A stretch of 9,131 nucleotides of DNA from an uncultured Porphyromonadaceae bacterium (GCA_947177595.1 CAMWUZ010000056.1:1-9131); one strand, 5' to 3'. Counted from the first letter of the stretch, positions 1-7,576 are shown. Program-made: numbers and translations. The notes: generated by a model from the sequence alone, not told the origin.

Positions 1-417
1 GTTCTGAATTTCATTGATTTTCAGCCGGAACTAATTGTCAGCAATCCACCGTTTTTCTCTGACTCACTGCTTTGCGAAAATAATGAAAGGACTCTTGCGC
101 GACACGAAGGGAGCCTTAATTTCAACAGTCTGATAGCATTCGGTAGCACTTCATTGGTTTCTTATGGCAAACTTGCGTTCATCTCACCAGCGGAGAAAGA
201 GCAGGATATCGAGTTTTGCGCCGTTATGAAGCGTATGTATATACATTTAAAAACATATGTACGGACAGTCCCCACAAAAAATCCCAAGAGAATATTGTGG
301 CTTTTAGGTAAAGAGCCGGTTCAACCCATTACACGGACTTTGTGCATAAAAGATACATCCGGTAATTATTCCCAAGAGTATATTCAACTCACAAAAGACT
401 TTTACTTACACTTATGA
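1..417 (+). CDS. trmN6: tRNA1(Val) (adenine(37)-N6)-methyltransferase TrmN6, 3' part
   Basis: This is the C-terminal 138 residues of a SAM-dependent methyltransferase; the 5' end lies outside the window, so the SAM-binding glycine loop is not visible. Reading frame 1 is open from the first base. Residues 15-19 read NPPFF, the NPP[FY] motif of amino-group methyltransferases, which holds the target adenine. It is followed by NERTLARHEGSL at residues 28-39, and this spacing and the ARH element are typical of TrmN6 (YfiC). The family methylates N6 of A37 next to the anticodon of tRNA1(Val). The C-terminal part (SYGKLAFISP, then KRILWLLGK) fits the last strands of the fold. The TGA stop overlaps the ATG of the next gene (ATGA at 414-417), which suggests translational coupling with the membrane protease. 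Another N6-adenine methyltransferase of the same superfamily is the main alternative. Confidence 0.85.
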   Translation, partial: VLNFIDFQPELIVSNPPFFSDSLLCENNERTLARHEGSLNFNSLIAFGSTSLVSYGKLAFISPAEKEQDIEFCAVMKRMYIHLKTYVRTVPTKNPKRILWLLGKEPVQPITRTLCIKDTSGNYSQEYIQLTKDFYLHL

Positions 418-1298
418 ATAATCTGCAATTTAATATTGATGTTTCAAAAAGGGTAATCCTCTTTATCTGTGCATCACTTCTCTGCATCATTCTTGGCAGC
501 GTAATTGTGCAAGTGGTGATACAGGGAGGAATGACTACTCCAAGAGTTAGAATAGCTACTGTATTTCAGGATATTACTTTTTTCATAATGCCTGCAATCA
601 TCACCGCGATAATATGTTGCAGACAGCCAGCAGATTTTCTTATGATAAAGAATGTCCCGAAATTCGGGCTGATTTTATTGACGATAGGTATCATTGTCGC
701 TTCAGTGCCAATGATGAATGCGATTATCGAGTGGAATATGTCCTTACAATTACCTGAGAATATGCATGGGATTGAAGAATGGATGAAAAATTCCGAGAAA
801 AATGCGATGAAATTTACTGAAATCCTAATAGGTGGTAGCGGAATCAAAAGCTACATAGCTGCATTACTGATTGTTGGTGTTTTAGCCGGATTCAGCGAGG
901 AATTGTTTTTCCGAGGAACCATTCAAAGATTATTCACCACATCCGGAGTGAACCTTCACCTGGCAGTATGGACTACTGCGTTTATATTCAGTGCTATCCA
1001 TCTTCAATTTTACGGATTTATTCCCCGCCTTATGTTAGGTGTGTTTTTCGGTTATGCAGTTGCGTGGAGCGGTAATCTATGGCTGGGAATAATCGCTCAC
1101 TTCACAAATAATGCTATCGCTGCCACCGGAATGACTATAGGAAAGGGAGCCGATATTGCATCACAAATGCAGCCCACGATTGAAACTACCGGCTTGGTAA
1201 TGCATAAAACAGGAACTTTAGCAATTGTATTCAGCGTACTTCTTACCGGAATACTGATTTATATATTCAAGAGGGTCAGTCAAACTTCTTGCGACTGA
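414..1298 (+). CDS. CPBP-family intramembrane metalloprotease (CAAX protease/Abi-like)
   Basis: A 294-residue polytopic membrane protein with the three CPBP (CAAX-processing/bacteriocin-processing, Rce1-like) motifs. Motif 1 is EELFFR at residues 162-167, fitting EExxxR. Motif 2 is FSAIH at 192-196, ending in a metal-binding His. Motif 3 is HFTNN at 229-233, fitting HxxxN. Likely membrane helices lie near residues 13-37, 52-70, 84-103, 146-160, 184-196, 203-218, 222-236 and 267-286. All predicted catalytic residues are present, so it looks active. Family members include Rce1-type prenyl proteases and proteins tied to bacteriocin maturation or self-immunity, but most bacterial members, including this one, have no known substrate. 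It overlaps trmN6 by ATGA, and its 3' end overlaps the convergent lptB by 23 bp. No Shine-Dalgarno sequence is evident. I see no bacteriocin precursor beside it. The family call is firm; the role is unknown. Confidence 0.9.
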   Translation: MNNLQFNIDVSKRVILFICASLLCIILGSVIVQVVIQGGMTTPRVRIATVFQDITFFIMPAIITAIICCRQPADFLMIKNVPKFGLILLTIGIIVASVPMMNAIIEWNMSLQLPENMHGIEEWMKNSEKNAMKFTEILIGGSGIKSYIAALLIVGVLAGFSEELFFRGTIQRLFTTSGVNLHLAVWTTAFIFSAIHLQFYGFIPRLMLGVFFGYAVAWSGNLWLGIIAHFTNNAIAATGMTIGKGADIASQMQPTIETTGLVMHKTGTLAIVFSVLLTGILIYIFKRVSQTSCD

Positions 1299-2118
1299 AT
1301 ACAAAGTAGCGACCGAGATACTTTTCTCTAACGACCGGGTTCTCTGCCAGCTCTTCAGATGTGCCTTGAAACAGAATCTTACCTTCAAACAAAAGGTATG
1401 CTCTATCAGTGATACGCAGAGTTTCCTGCGCATTATGGTCGGTAATAAGAATGCCTATATTCTTACTCTTCAATCTATATACCACCTCCTGAATTTCTTC
1501 TACAGCAATTGGATCCACGCCCGCAAAAGGCTCATCAAGCATAATGAAACTGGGGTCTATAGCGAGACACCGCGCTATCTCCGTGCGTCTTCTTTCTCCT
1601 CCCGACAATCTGTCACCAAGATTTTTACGTACCTTTTGCAGGCTAAATTCGTTGATGAGGCTTTCCAGTTTCTCCTGCTGATACTCTTTAGAGGTATCCG
1701 TCAACTCCAGAACAGCCTTGATATTATCCTCCACGCTCAATTTTCTGAAAACAGAAGCCTCCTGAGCGAGATAACCTATCCCTTTCTGCGCTCTTTTATA
1801 AACAGGGTCTTTGGTTATATTCAAATCATTCAGATATATCTGTCCGGCATTAGGCGTAATCAAACCTACCGTCATATAAAATGTAGTAGTCTTACCGGCA
1901 CCGTTAGGACCTAAGAGACCGACAATTTCTCCCTGAGAAACATCTATCGATACATTATTGACGACAGTGCGCTGACCGTATTTCTTAACCAGATTCTCTG
2001 TTCTCAGTACCATTTTACCGTCACAATCCTTTTTTTCTTCAGAAATAGTCTCCGCTTCAGTTACTGTTGAAATTTCTTTTGGAGCTTTATTTTTATTGAA
2101 TTTGAATGCGATAGCCAT
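1276..2118 (-). CDS. lptB: LPS export ABC transporter ATP-binding protein LptB
   Basis: A 280-residue ABC ATPase that powers extraction of lipopolysaccharide from the inner membrane with LptF and LptG. Visible elements are Walker A GPNGAGKTT (70-78), the Q-loop in YLAQEASVFRKLSVEDN (Q119), the signature LSGGE (171-175), Walker B FIMLDEP with E196, and the H-loop His228. The QEAS-F-R-LSVEDN stretch is characteristic of LptB and separates it from branched-chain amino acid transporters. The usual LptB start corresponds to M36 (MVLRTENLVKKYG, ATG at 2013-2011). The upstream start at 2118 adds a charged, hydrophilic 35-residue extension. I kept that start because it lies 9 bp after the udk stop, but M36 is possible. 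The frame is closed upstream only by the udk stop. lptF, lptG and lptC are not in the window. It is last in its operon and overlaps the convergent protease gene. Confidence 0.92.
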   Translation of the reverse strand: MAIAFKFNKNKAPKEISTVTEAETISEEKKDCDGKMVLRTENLVKKYGQRTVVNNVSIDVSQGEIVGLLGPNGAGKTTTFYMTVGLITPNAGQIYLNDLNITKDPVYKRAQKGIGYLAQEASVFRKLSVEDNIKAVLELTDTSKEYQQEKLESLINEFSLQKVRKNLGDRLSGGERRRTEIARCLAIDPSFIMLDEPFAGVDPIAVEEIQEVVYRLKSKNIGILITDHNAQETLRITDRAYLLFEGKILFQGTSEELAENPVVREKYLGRYFVFSRKKFD

Positions 2119-2127
2119 AATGAACAG

Positions 2128-2757
2128 TTATTTTTTTGTCAATGCCGCCTTTTTAAGTCTCGCCTCGATATAATCGACCAATAAATTGATAGCCACTGTA
2201 TTCGCACCTCCCTGTGGCACTATCAAATCAGCATAACGCTTAGACGGCTCAATATACATTGAATGCATGGGTTTAAGAACATCCTGATATCTGTCTATCA
2301 CAGCTTGTGGAGTTCTACCTCTTTTCACGCAATCTCTAGATATGACACGAATCAGACGATCATCAGCATCAGCATCAACAAAAACCTTGACATCAAGCAT
2401 ATTTCGCAGAATCGGGTCTGTCAATACAAGGATACCTTCAACGATAACCACATCACGAGGGGAAACCCGGACTGTCTCTGTCTGACGGGTACAGGTCAGA
2501 TAGCTATATGTGGGCATCTCCACGGTTTTACCATCTTTGAGTTCATTGAGTTGCTTTACAAGGAGCTCCCATTCAATAGATGCCGGCTCGTCAAAATTGA
2601 CTTTTGTACGTTCCTCCATAGGTAACGCGCTCAAATCACGATAATAGGAATCCTGCGGGAGTACCGCTACTTCTCCAGGGGGAAGACTTGATATGATTTT
2701 ATTGACAACGGTTGTTTTACCTGAACCGGTTCCCCCGGCTATACCTATTACCAGCAT
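2128..2757 (-). CDS. udk: Uridine kinase (uridine/cytidine kinase family)
   Basis: A 209-residue P-loop kinase of the uridine kinase/phosphoribulokinase family, expected to phosphorylate uridine and cytidine to UMP and CMP in cytosolic pyrimidine salvage. The P-loop is GGTGSGKT at residues 8-15. DSYYRD (36-41) supplies the catalytic Asp, NFDEP (54-58) the ribose-binding Asp, and VEGIL (107-111) follows. RDCVKRGR (141-148) is the lid region, and IEPSKRYADLIVPQGG (169-184) matches the C-terminal Udk signature. Length is normal for bacterial Udk. Two positions differ from the E. coli and human pattern: NFDHP is NFDEP (E57), and the His of the Y-x4-H-[ST]-R base-recognition segment is Cys89 (the Tyr is kept as Y84). 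These may be lineage-typical or may alter base preference. It lies 14 bp after ftsE and 9 bp before lptB. The gene ends in an A7 run just before TAA. Confidence 0.9.
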   Translation of the reverse strand: MLVIGIAGGTGSGKTTVVNKIISSLPPGEVAVLPQDSYYRDLSALPMEERTKVNFDEPASIEWELLVKQLNELKDGKTVEMPTYSYLTCTRQTETVRVSPRDVVIVEGILVLTDPILRNMLDVKVFVDADADDRLIRVISRDCVKRGRTPQAVIDRYQDVLKPMHSMYIEPSKRYADLIVPQGGANTVAINLLVDYIEARLKKAALTKK

Positions 2758-2771
2758 TATCTCAATATAAT

Positions 2772-3437
2772 TTAATCATTAACCAGATGACGCTTTTCAC
2801 ATCTCACAATTCTACCAGGGAACTGCTGCACAAAATTCAGATTATGAGTAGCCATAACCACGGCAGTGCCTGATTTAGATATTTCATGCAATCTCCTGAC
2901 AATCTGCTCACCCGTAGCCGGGTCAAGATTCCCTGTAGGTTCATCGGCAAGAATCAAGCGAGGCTTATTGAGCATCGCCCTTGCAATAACGATTCTCTGC
3001 TGCTCACCGCCACTGAGTTCATGTGGCATCTTATATGATTTATTGAGCATCCCAACCTCAGAAAGGACTTCATCAATACGTTTGTCTATGTCATTTTTAT
3101 CCTTCCAGCCGGTAGCAGCAAGCACAAAACGGAGATTTTCGTAAACATTTCGGTCATTAAGCAATTGAAAATCCTGAAAGACTATCCCTATCTGCCTGCG
3201 CAACATCGGAATATCCCGGTTTCTTATACTTGTCAAATCGTAACCAAGCACTTCCGCTGTTCCCGCTGCAACAGGTATTTCCGCATACATTGATTTAATC
3301 AGTGAGCTCTTGCCGCTACCGACTTTACCTATAAGATAAACAAATTCTCCCGCTTCAAGGGAAAAATTGACATCTTTAAGAACTATCAAATCCTTACGAT
3401 GGAGTTCCACACTCCGATATGATGCAATCTCTTTCAT
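2772..3437 (-). CDS. ftsE: Cell division ABC transporter ATP-binding protein FtsE
   Basis: A 221-residue ABC ATPase. In the FtsEX complex the ATPase partners the membrane protein FtsX and controls septal peptidoglycan hydrolases at the division site. Walker A is GKVGSGKS (37-44), the Q-loop is at Q88, the signature is LSGGEQQR (141-148), Walker B is LILADEP with E166 followed by TGNLD, and the H-loop is His198. VFQDFQLLNDRNVYENL (86-102) is close to the FtsE hallmark (E. coli has FQDHHLL-DRTVYDN), and EFVYLIGKVGSGKSS is the form I associate with Bacteroidota FtsE. It lacks the longer C-terminal part of MetN-type proteins. ftsX is not adjacent, so the partner must be encoded elsewhere. Its ATG overlaps the recQ stop by one base (TGATG), which indicates translational coupling. 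A LolD/MacB-type exporter ATPase is the main alternative, judged less likely from the Q-loop region. Confidence 0.85.
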   Translation of the reverse strand: MKEIASYRSVELHRKDLIVLKDVNFSLEAGEFVYLIGKVGSGKSSLIKSMYAEIPVAAGTAEVLGYDLTSIRNRDIPMLRRQIGIVFQDFQLLNDRNVYENLRFVLAATGWKDKNDIDKRIDEVLSEVGMLNKSYKMPHELSGGEQQRIVIARAMLNKPRLILADEPTGNLDPATGEQIVRRLHEISKSGTAVVMATHNLNFVQQFPGRIVRCEKRHLVND

Positions 3438-5617
3438 CAGAATCCCATTTCAGAGAGGAATTTAATGCGCATAAGCCTTATTTCATCCTCAGTATATTCA
3501 TCTCCGAACGCTCTGAACGCCTCGGCTATATCTCCACTCTCGCTGTTTTTGAAGAAATCAAATATTTCCTCCTGCTGTTCCTCATCAAGAATCTCATCTA
3601 TATAATAATCTATATTGATTTTAGTGCCGGAGTTTACAATGCCCTCAATATTATCAATGAGTTCCGAGAACTCCAACCCTCTTGATTCTGCAATCTCTTC
3701 AAGAGGCACTTTAAAGTCAATCGATTGAATGATAGCGATTTTAACCTTACTCTTATTAGCGACGCTACGCACAACCATGTCTTCAGGACGCTCAATCTCA
3801 TTCTCTTCAACATGACGGCAGATAACTTTTATAAAATCTTCACCGTACCTCTTAGCTTTACCGGCACCTACTCCGGTGATTGCGGCAAGTTCTTCAAGAG
3901 TAATGGGATAAGTAGTAGCCATCGCCTCAAGTGAAGGATCCTGAAAAATGACATACGGCGGCAAATTAACACTCCGAGCCACTTTTTTACGTAGATCCTT
4001 CAGTATCGAATATAGTTCGGGGTCTGCGGCACACCCGCTTCCGCTCTTCACTGCTTCCGGTTCTTCTTCCTCGTTTATCTCATTATCTTTCACAATCTTA
4101 AATGACGTAGGATTTTCAAGGAACTTTTTACCCATATCAGTAACTTTCAGCACACCGTAGCTCTCAATATCCTTGTCTAAATATCCGGCAATAATTGCTT
4201 GACGAATAACTGAATTGAGCGTACGCTCATCGGCGGAAGGAGTGATACCGAATACCTCAAGGTCATTATGGGCATATCTCCTCACCTCCGCGGTGGTTTT
4301 GCCGCGCATTATATTTATTATATGGTCTGCCTTAAACTTTTCATTAAGCGCAACAATAGTTTCTATCGCAGCACACAATTCATCTTTAGCTTCCACTTTT
4401 TTCTTTTGTTTTTTACAATTGTCGCAATTACCACAAAATTCTTCTTCTCTTTTTTCTCCGAAATAATGAAGTAATGATACCCTTCTACATAGACTTGATT
4501 CCGCATAGCTTGCCGTTTCAGCCAAAAGCTGCCTTCCGATCTCCTGCTCGGATATCGGTTTATTCTGCATGAACTTCTCCATTTTCTGGAGATCTTTAGG
4601 AGAATAAAAAGTGATGCACATACCTTCACCACCATCTCTACCGGCTCTACCAGTTTCCTGATAATAACCTTCTAAAGATTTAGGCATATCATAATGAATC
4701 ACAAATCTGACATCCGGCTTGTCAATCCCCATGCCGAAAGCAATCGTAGCCACAATAATATCCGCTTCCTCATTGATAAATGCATACTGATTAGCTGACC
4801 GGGTCGCACCATCCATACCGGCATGATATGGTAAGACCTTGATATTATTAATTTTGAGGATTTCAGCAAACTCTTCAACCTTTTTGCGGCTCAGACAATA
4901 TATAATTCCGCTCTTACCCGGATTATTCTTGATAAAACGAATAATGTCTCTGTCTATATTAGCCGTTTTAGGTCTTATTTCATAATAGAGATTCTCACGA
5001 TTAAAAGAAGACTTGAACACATTAGCATCCAGCATACCCAGATTTTTCTGAATATCATGCTGTACCTTTGGGGTAGCAGTAGCAGTGAGCGCTATTACCG
5101 GCCGCTGCCCTATTTCATTTATAATAGGACGAATACGTCGGTATTCAGGTCTGAAATCGTGTCCCCATTCAGATATACAATGTGCCTCGTCAACAGCATA
5201 AAACGATATTTCCGCCGTGCGCAGGAAATCAATATTATCCTCTTTGGTTAGAGATTCCGGTGCTACATACAATAATTTGGTTTTACCTGAAAGCACATCA
5301 GCCTTCACCTTATCAACAGCAGCCTTATTGAGTGACGAATTTAAAAAATGCGCCACATCGTCCTCCTCACTGAAGCTTCTCATCGCATCAACCTGATTTT
5401 TCATCAGAGCTATAAGCGGAGATATAACAATCGCCGTTCCGCTCATAAGAAGAGACGGCAACTGATAGCAAAGCGACTTGCCTCCGCCGGTAGGCATGAG
5501 CACAAAAGTGTCTTTCCCATCCAAAAGGCTCTGGATTATAGCTTCTTGATTACCTTTGAATTTATCAAATCCAAAGTGGGTCTTTAATGCTTCGGTGAGG
5601 AGAGATTTCTCTATCAT
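3437..5617 (-). CDS. recQ: ATP-dependent DNA helicase RecQ
   Basis: A 726-residue superfamily 2 helicase that unwinds DNA 3'-5' in recombination and fork repair. In order: Q-motif region FGFDKFKGNQ (15-24), Walker A MPTGGGKS (41-48), DEAH box (143-146) with the aromatic-rich loop DEAHCISEWGHDFRPEY, motif III ALTATAT (176-182), motif V IIVATIAFGMGIDKPDVR (287-304) and motif VI QETGRAGR (320-327). The zinc site uses C377, C395, C398 and C401. The RQC winged-helix domain spans about 410-505. An acidic linker (NEEEEPE) follows, then an HRDC domain at about 533-603. About 120 further residues end in EYTEDEIRLMRIKFLSEMGF. At 726 residues it is longer than E. coli RecQ (about 610) because of this tail, which I recall as usual in Bacteroidota RecQ. 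It starts 27 bp after clpX; the gap is AT-rich with no Shine-Dalgarno. The stop overlaps ftsE by one base. Confidence 0.96.
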   Translation of the reverse strand: MIEKSLLTEALKTHFGFDKFKGNQEAIIQSLLDGKDTFVLMPTGGGKSLCYQLPSLLMSGTAIVISPLIALMKNQVDAMRSFSEEDDVAHFLNSSLNKAAVDKVKADVLSGKTKLLYVAPESLTKEDNIDFLRTAEISFYAVDEAHCISEWGHDFRPEYRRIRPIINEIGQRPVIALTATATPKVQHDIQKNLGMLDANVFKSSFNRENLYYEIRPKTANIDRDIIRFIKNNPGKSGIIYCLSRKKVEEFAEILKINNIKVLPYHAGMDGATRSANQYAFINEEADIIVATIAFGMGIDKPDVRFVIHYDMPKSLEGYYQETGRAGRDGGEGMCITFYSPKDLQKMEKFMQNKPISEQEIGRQLLAETASYAESSLCRRVSLLHYFGEKREEEFCGNCDNCKKQKKKVEAKDELCAAIETIVALNEKFKADHIINIMRGKTTAEVRRYAHNDLEVFGITPSADERTLNSVIRQAIIAGYLDKDIESYGVLKVTDMGKKFLENPTSFKIVKDNEINEEEEPEAVKSGSGCAADPELYSILKDLRKKVARSVNLPPYVIFQDPSLEAMATTYPITLEELAAITGVGAGKAKRYGEDFIKVICRHVEENEIERPEDMVVRSVANKSKVKIAIIQSIDFKVPLEEIAESRGLEFSELIDNIEGIVNSGTKINIDYYIDEILDEEQQEEIFDFFKNSESGDIAEAFRAFGDEYTEDEIRLMRIKFLSEMGF

Positions 5618-5644
5618 TTTATAGGATAATATAATATTTACGGG

Positions 5645-6898
5645 TCAATTGAATGTTGCTGTTTCAAAATTTGCTGCCTTGAGCTTTTCCAAGGCATAGT
5701 CGGCTGTTACAGTAAATTCCTTAGTTTCAGACGAAGGAACCTCAAACATGGCATCAATCATGATAGATTCAACGATTGAGCGCAATCCTCGAGCCCCAAG
5801 TTTATACTCAATAGCCTTATCTACGATAAGATCAAGTGCATCCGGTGAGAAAGTGAGTTTAACCCCATCCATTTCAAATAGTTTTTCATACTGTCTGACG
5901 ATGGCATTTTTGGGTTCCGTCAGTACCCTCCTGAGAGCATCTCTATCCAACGGTTCAAGATGAGTGAGAATGGGCAAGCGTCCGATAATCTCCGGAATCA
6001 GACCAAAAGATTTCAAATCCTGTGGTGCAACATACTGAAGGAAATTATCTCTATTAACACCTGCACGCGACGAATTATTTGAATAACCGACAACGTGAGT
6101 GTTCAGTCGTTGTGCAATTTTACGCTCAATTCCGTCAAATGCACCTCCACAGATGAAGAGAATATTCTTGGTGTCCACCGGTATCATTTTCTGTTCAGGA
6201 TGCTTTCTACCACCTTGCGGCGGCACATTAACGACAGAGCCCTCAAGCAGTTTCAACAGCCCCTGTTGCACTCCCTCACCGCTTACATCTCGTGTGATTG
6301 AAGGGTTATCCCCTTTTCGTGCAATTTTATCTATCTCGTCAATGAATACAATACCTCTTTCCGCTTTTTCAACATTGTAGTCAGCAGCCTGAAGTAGTCT
6401 TGTGAGAAGACTCTCAATGTCTTCACCAACATAACCGGCTTCTGTGAGAACAGTTGCATCAACGATAGTAAACGGTACATCAAGAAGCCTTGCAATAGTT
6501 TTAGCCAAAAGGGTCTTGCCTGTTCCGGTAGGCCCTACCATAATGATGTTGCTCTTCTCAATGTCAACATCATCATCTTTTTTCTGAGCAAGACGCTTAT
6601 AATGGTTATAAACCGCCACGGCAAGATATTTCTTTGCAGAATCCTGACCAATAACGTAACTATCAAGAAAGTTGCGGATTTCAAGCGGTTTGGGAACATT
6701 ATCCATGTTGGCATCGCCAGCCGCTTTCTTCGCTTCTCCTGCAAGCTCACGCCGATACTCTTTCAGCGCTTCATCAAGATGCTCAACGCATTCCGAACAG
6801 ATGCTGACATCAGCAACCGCGCTCGGAATCAAGATTTCTGAAGCATCTGCGGGTCGTCCACAGAAGTCACAAGTATATGATGTCTTTTTCTTAGCCAT
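5645..6898 (-). CDS. clpX: ATP-dependent Clp protease ATP-binding subunit ClpX
   Basis: A 417-residue AAA+ unfoldase that recognises, unfolds and threads substrates into ClpP in the cytosol. The N-terminal zinc-binding domain has cysteines C10, C13, C34 and C37. The AAA+ module has Walker A GPTGTGKT (122-129), pore loop GYVG (155-158), Walker B IVFIDE (183-188), the RKH substrate loop (231-233), the GRLP segment with probable arginine finger R307, and sensor 2 GAR with R370. FGLIPEIIGRLP (298-309) is a ClpX hallmark. The ClpP-docking tripeptide, IGF in E. coli, appears as VGY at 270-272 by alignment around the loop, a conservative change that may be normal for this phylum. All expected functional elements are intact. 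It starts 3 bp after the clpP stop, so the two are surely co-transcribed. Confidence 0.98.
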   Translation of the reverse strand: MAKKKTSYTCDFCGRPADASEILIPSAVADVSICSECVEHLDEALKEYRRELAGEAKKAAGDANMDNVPKPLEIRNFLDSYVIGQDSAKKYLAVAVYNHYKRLAQKKDDDVDIEKSNIIMVGPTGTGKTLLAKTIARLLDVPFTIVDATVLTEAGYVGEDIESLLTRLLQAADYNVEKAERGIVFIDEIDKIARKGDNPSITRDVSGEGVQQGLLKLLEGSVVNVPPQGGRKHPEQKMIPVDTKNILFICGGAFDGIERKIAQRLNTHVVGYSNNSSRAGVNRDNFLQYVAPQDLKSFGLIPEIIGRLPILTHLEPLDRDALRRVLTEPKNAIVRQYEKLFEMDGVKLTFSPDALDLIVDKAIEYKLGARGLRSIVESIMIDAMFEVPSSETKEFTVTADYALEKLKAANFETATFN

Positions 6899-6901
6899 TC
6901 T

Positions 6902-7576
6902 TTAATGCTTCGCTTTTACAAGCACCTCATCAATCATTCCATACTCCTTAGCCTCCTGCGCAGTCATCCAGTAATCTCGGTCAGAATCACGCTCAACTTT
7001 ATCAAAAGGCTGACCGGAGTGGTCGGAAATGATTGTATATAGCTCCTTCTTTAGTTTCTGAATTTCCCTTGCAGTGATTTCAATGTCAGATGCCTGACCT
7101 TGTGCGCCTCCCATCGGCTGATGAATCATCACTCGGCTATGGCGCAGCGCAAAACGTTTGCCTTTTGTGCCGGCAACCAGAAGTACCGCCGCCATTGAAG
7201 CCGCCATACCGGTACAGATGGTTGCCACATCACTGGATACATACTGCATGGTGTCATATATACCGAGCCCGGCATATACAGATCCGCCGGGAGAGTTAAG
7301 GTATATGCTTATATCCTTACCCGGATCGGCAGAATCAAGATAGAGCAACTGAGCCTGAATAACATTTGCAGTATAATCGTTTACATCAGTACCAAGAAAT
7401 ATTATACGATCCATCATCAGACGGGAAAATACATCCATCTGGGCTACATTCAGCTGACGCTCTTCAATGATTGTGGGTGAAATATAACTTGAGGTTATAG
7501 TTGAAGCATATTGATCCAAAGCAAGCCCGTTCATGCCGAGATGCTTCACTGCATAGTCTCTAAAATCGTTTTTCAT
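6902..7576 (-). CDS. clpP: ATP-dependent Clp protease proteolytic subunit ClpP
   Basis: A 224-residue serine peptidase that forms the tetradecameric chamber of ClpXP. The catalytic triad is S127 (GMAASMAA), H152 (MIHQPMGG) and D201 (DSDRDYW). The spacings of 25 and 49 residues equal those of E. coli ClpP (S97, H122, D171, mature numbering). SPGGSVYAGLGIYDTM (95-110) carries the glycine-rich oxyanion region. About 30 residues precede the conserved ERQLNVAQMDVFSRLMMDRIIFLG block, a longer N-terminus than in E. coli that includes any propeptide. It is the first gene of the predicted six-gene unit. A Bacteroides-type promoter lies about 37 bp upstream of the ATG, giving a predicted leader of roughly 30 nt. 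The leader is AT-rich and lacks a Shine-Dalgarno sequence, as usual in this phylum. Confidence 0.98.
   Translation of the reverse strand: MKNDFRDYAVKHLGMNGLALDQYASTITSSYISPTIIEERQLNVAQMDVFSRLMMDRIIFLGTDVNDYTANVIQAQLLYLDSADPGKDISIYLNSPGGSVYAGLGIYDTMQYVSSDVATICTGMAASMAAVLLVAGTKGKRFALRHSRVMIHQPMGGAQGQASDIEITAREIQKLKKELYTIISDHSGQPFDKVERDSDRDYWMTAQEAKEYGMIDEVLVKAKH

Noticed and set aside
235..260. A 12-bp perfect palindrome (ATGTATATACAT) followed closely by ACATATGT
   Set aside because: Both lie inside the trmN6 coding sequence in AT-rich codons; no second copy or nearby promoter suggests an operator.
566..847. A 93-codon minus-strand open frame inside the CPBP gene
   Set aside because: It sits opposite the protease membrane-segment codons, which often leave the reverse frame open; nothing supports expression.
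1366..1914. A 182-codon open frame on the plus strand opposite lptB
   Set aside because: It lies wholly antisense to a well-supported ABC ATPase gene, shows no recognisable domain and has no start context; it is a shadow of lptB codon use.
2119..2136. An A7 run at the end of udk with lptB in the same frame, suggesting a slippage or read-through fusion
   Set aside because: The stop is in frame directly after the run, slippage would leave the lptB frame, and no stimulatory structure is visible.
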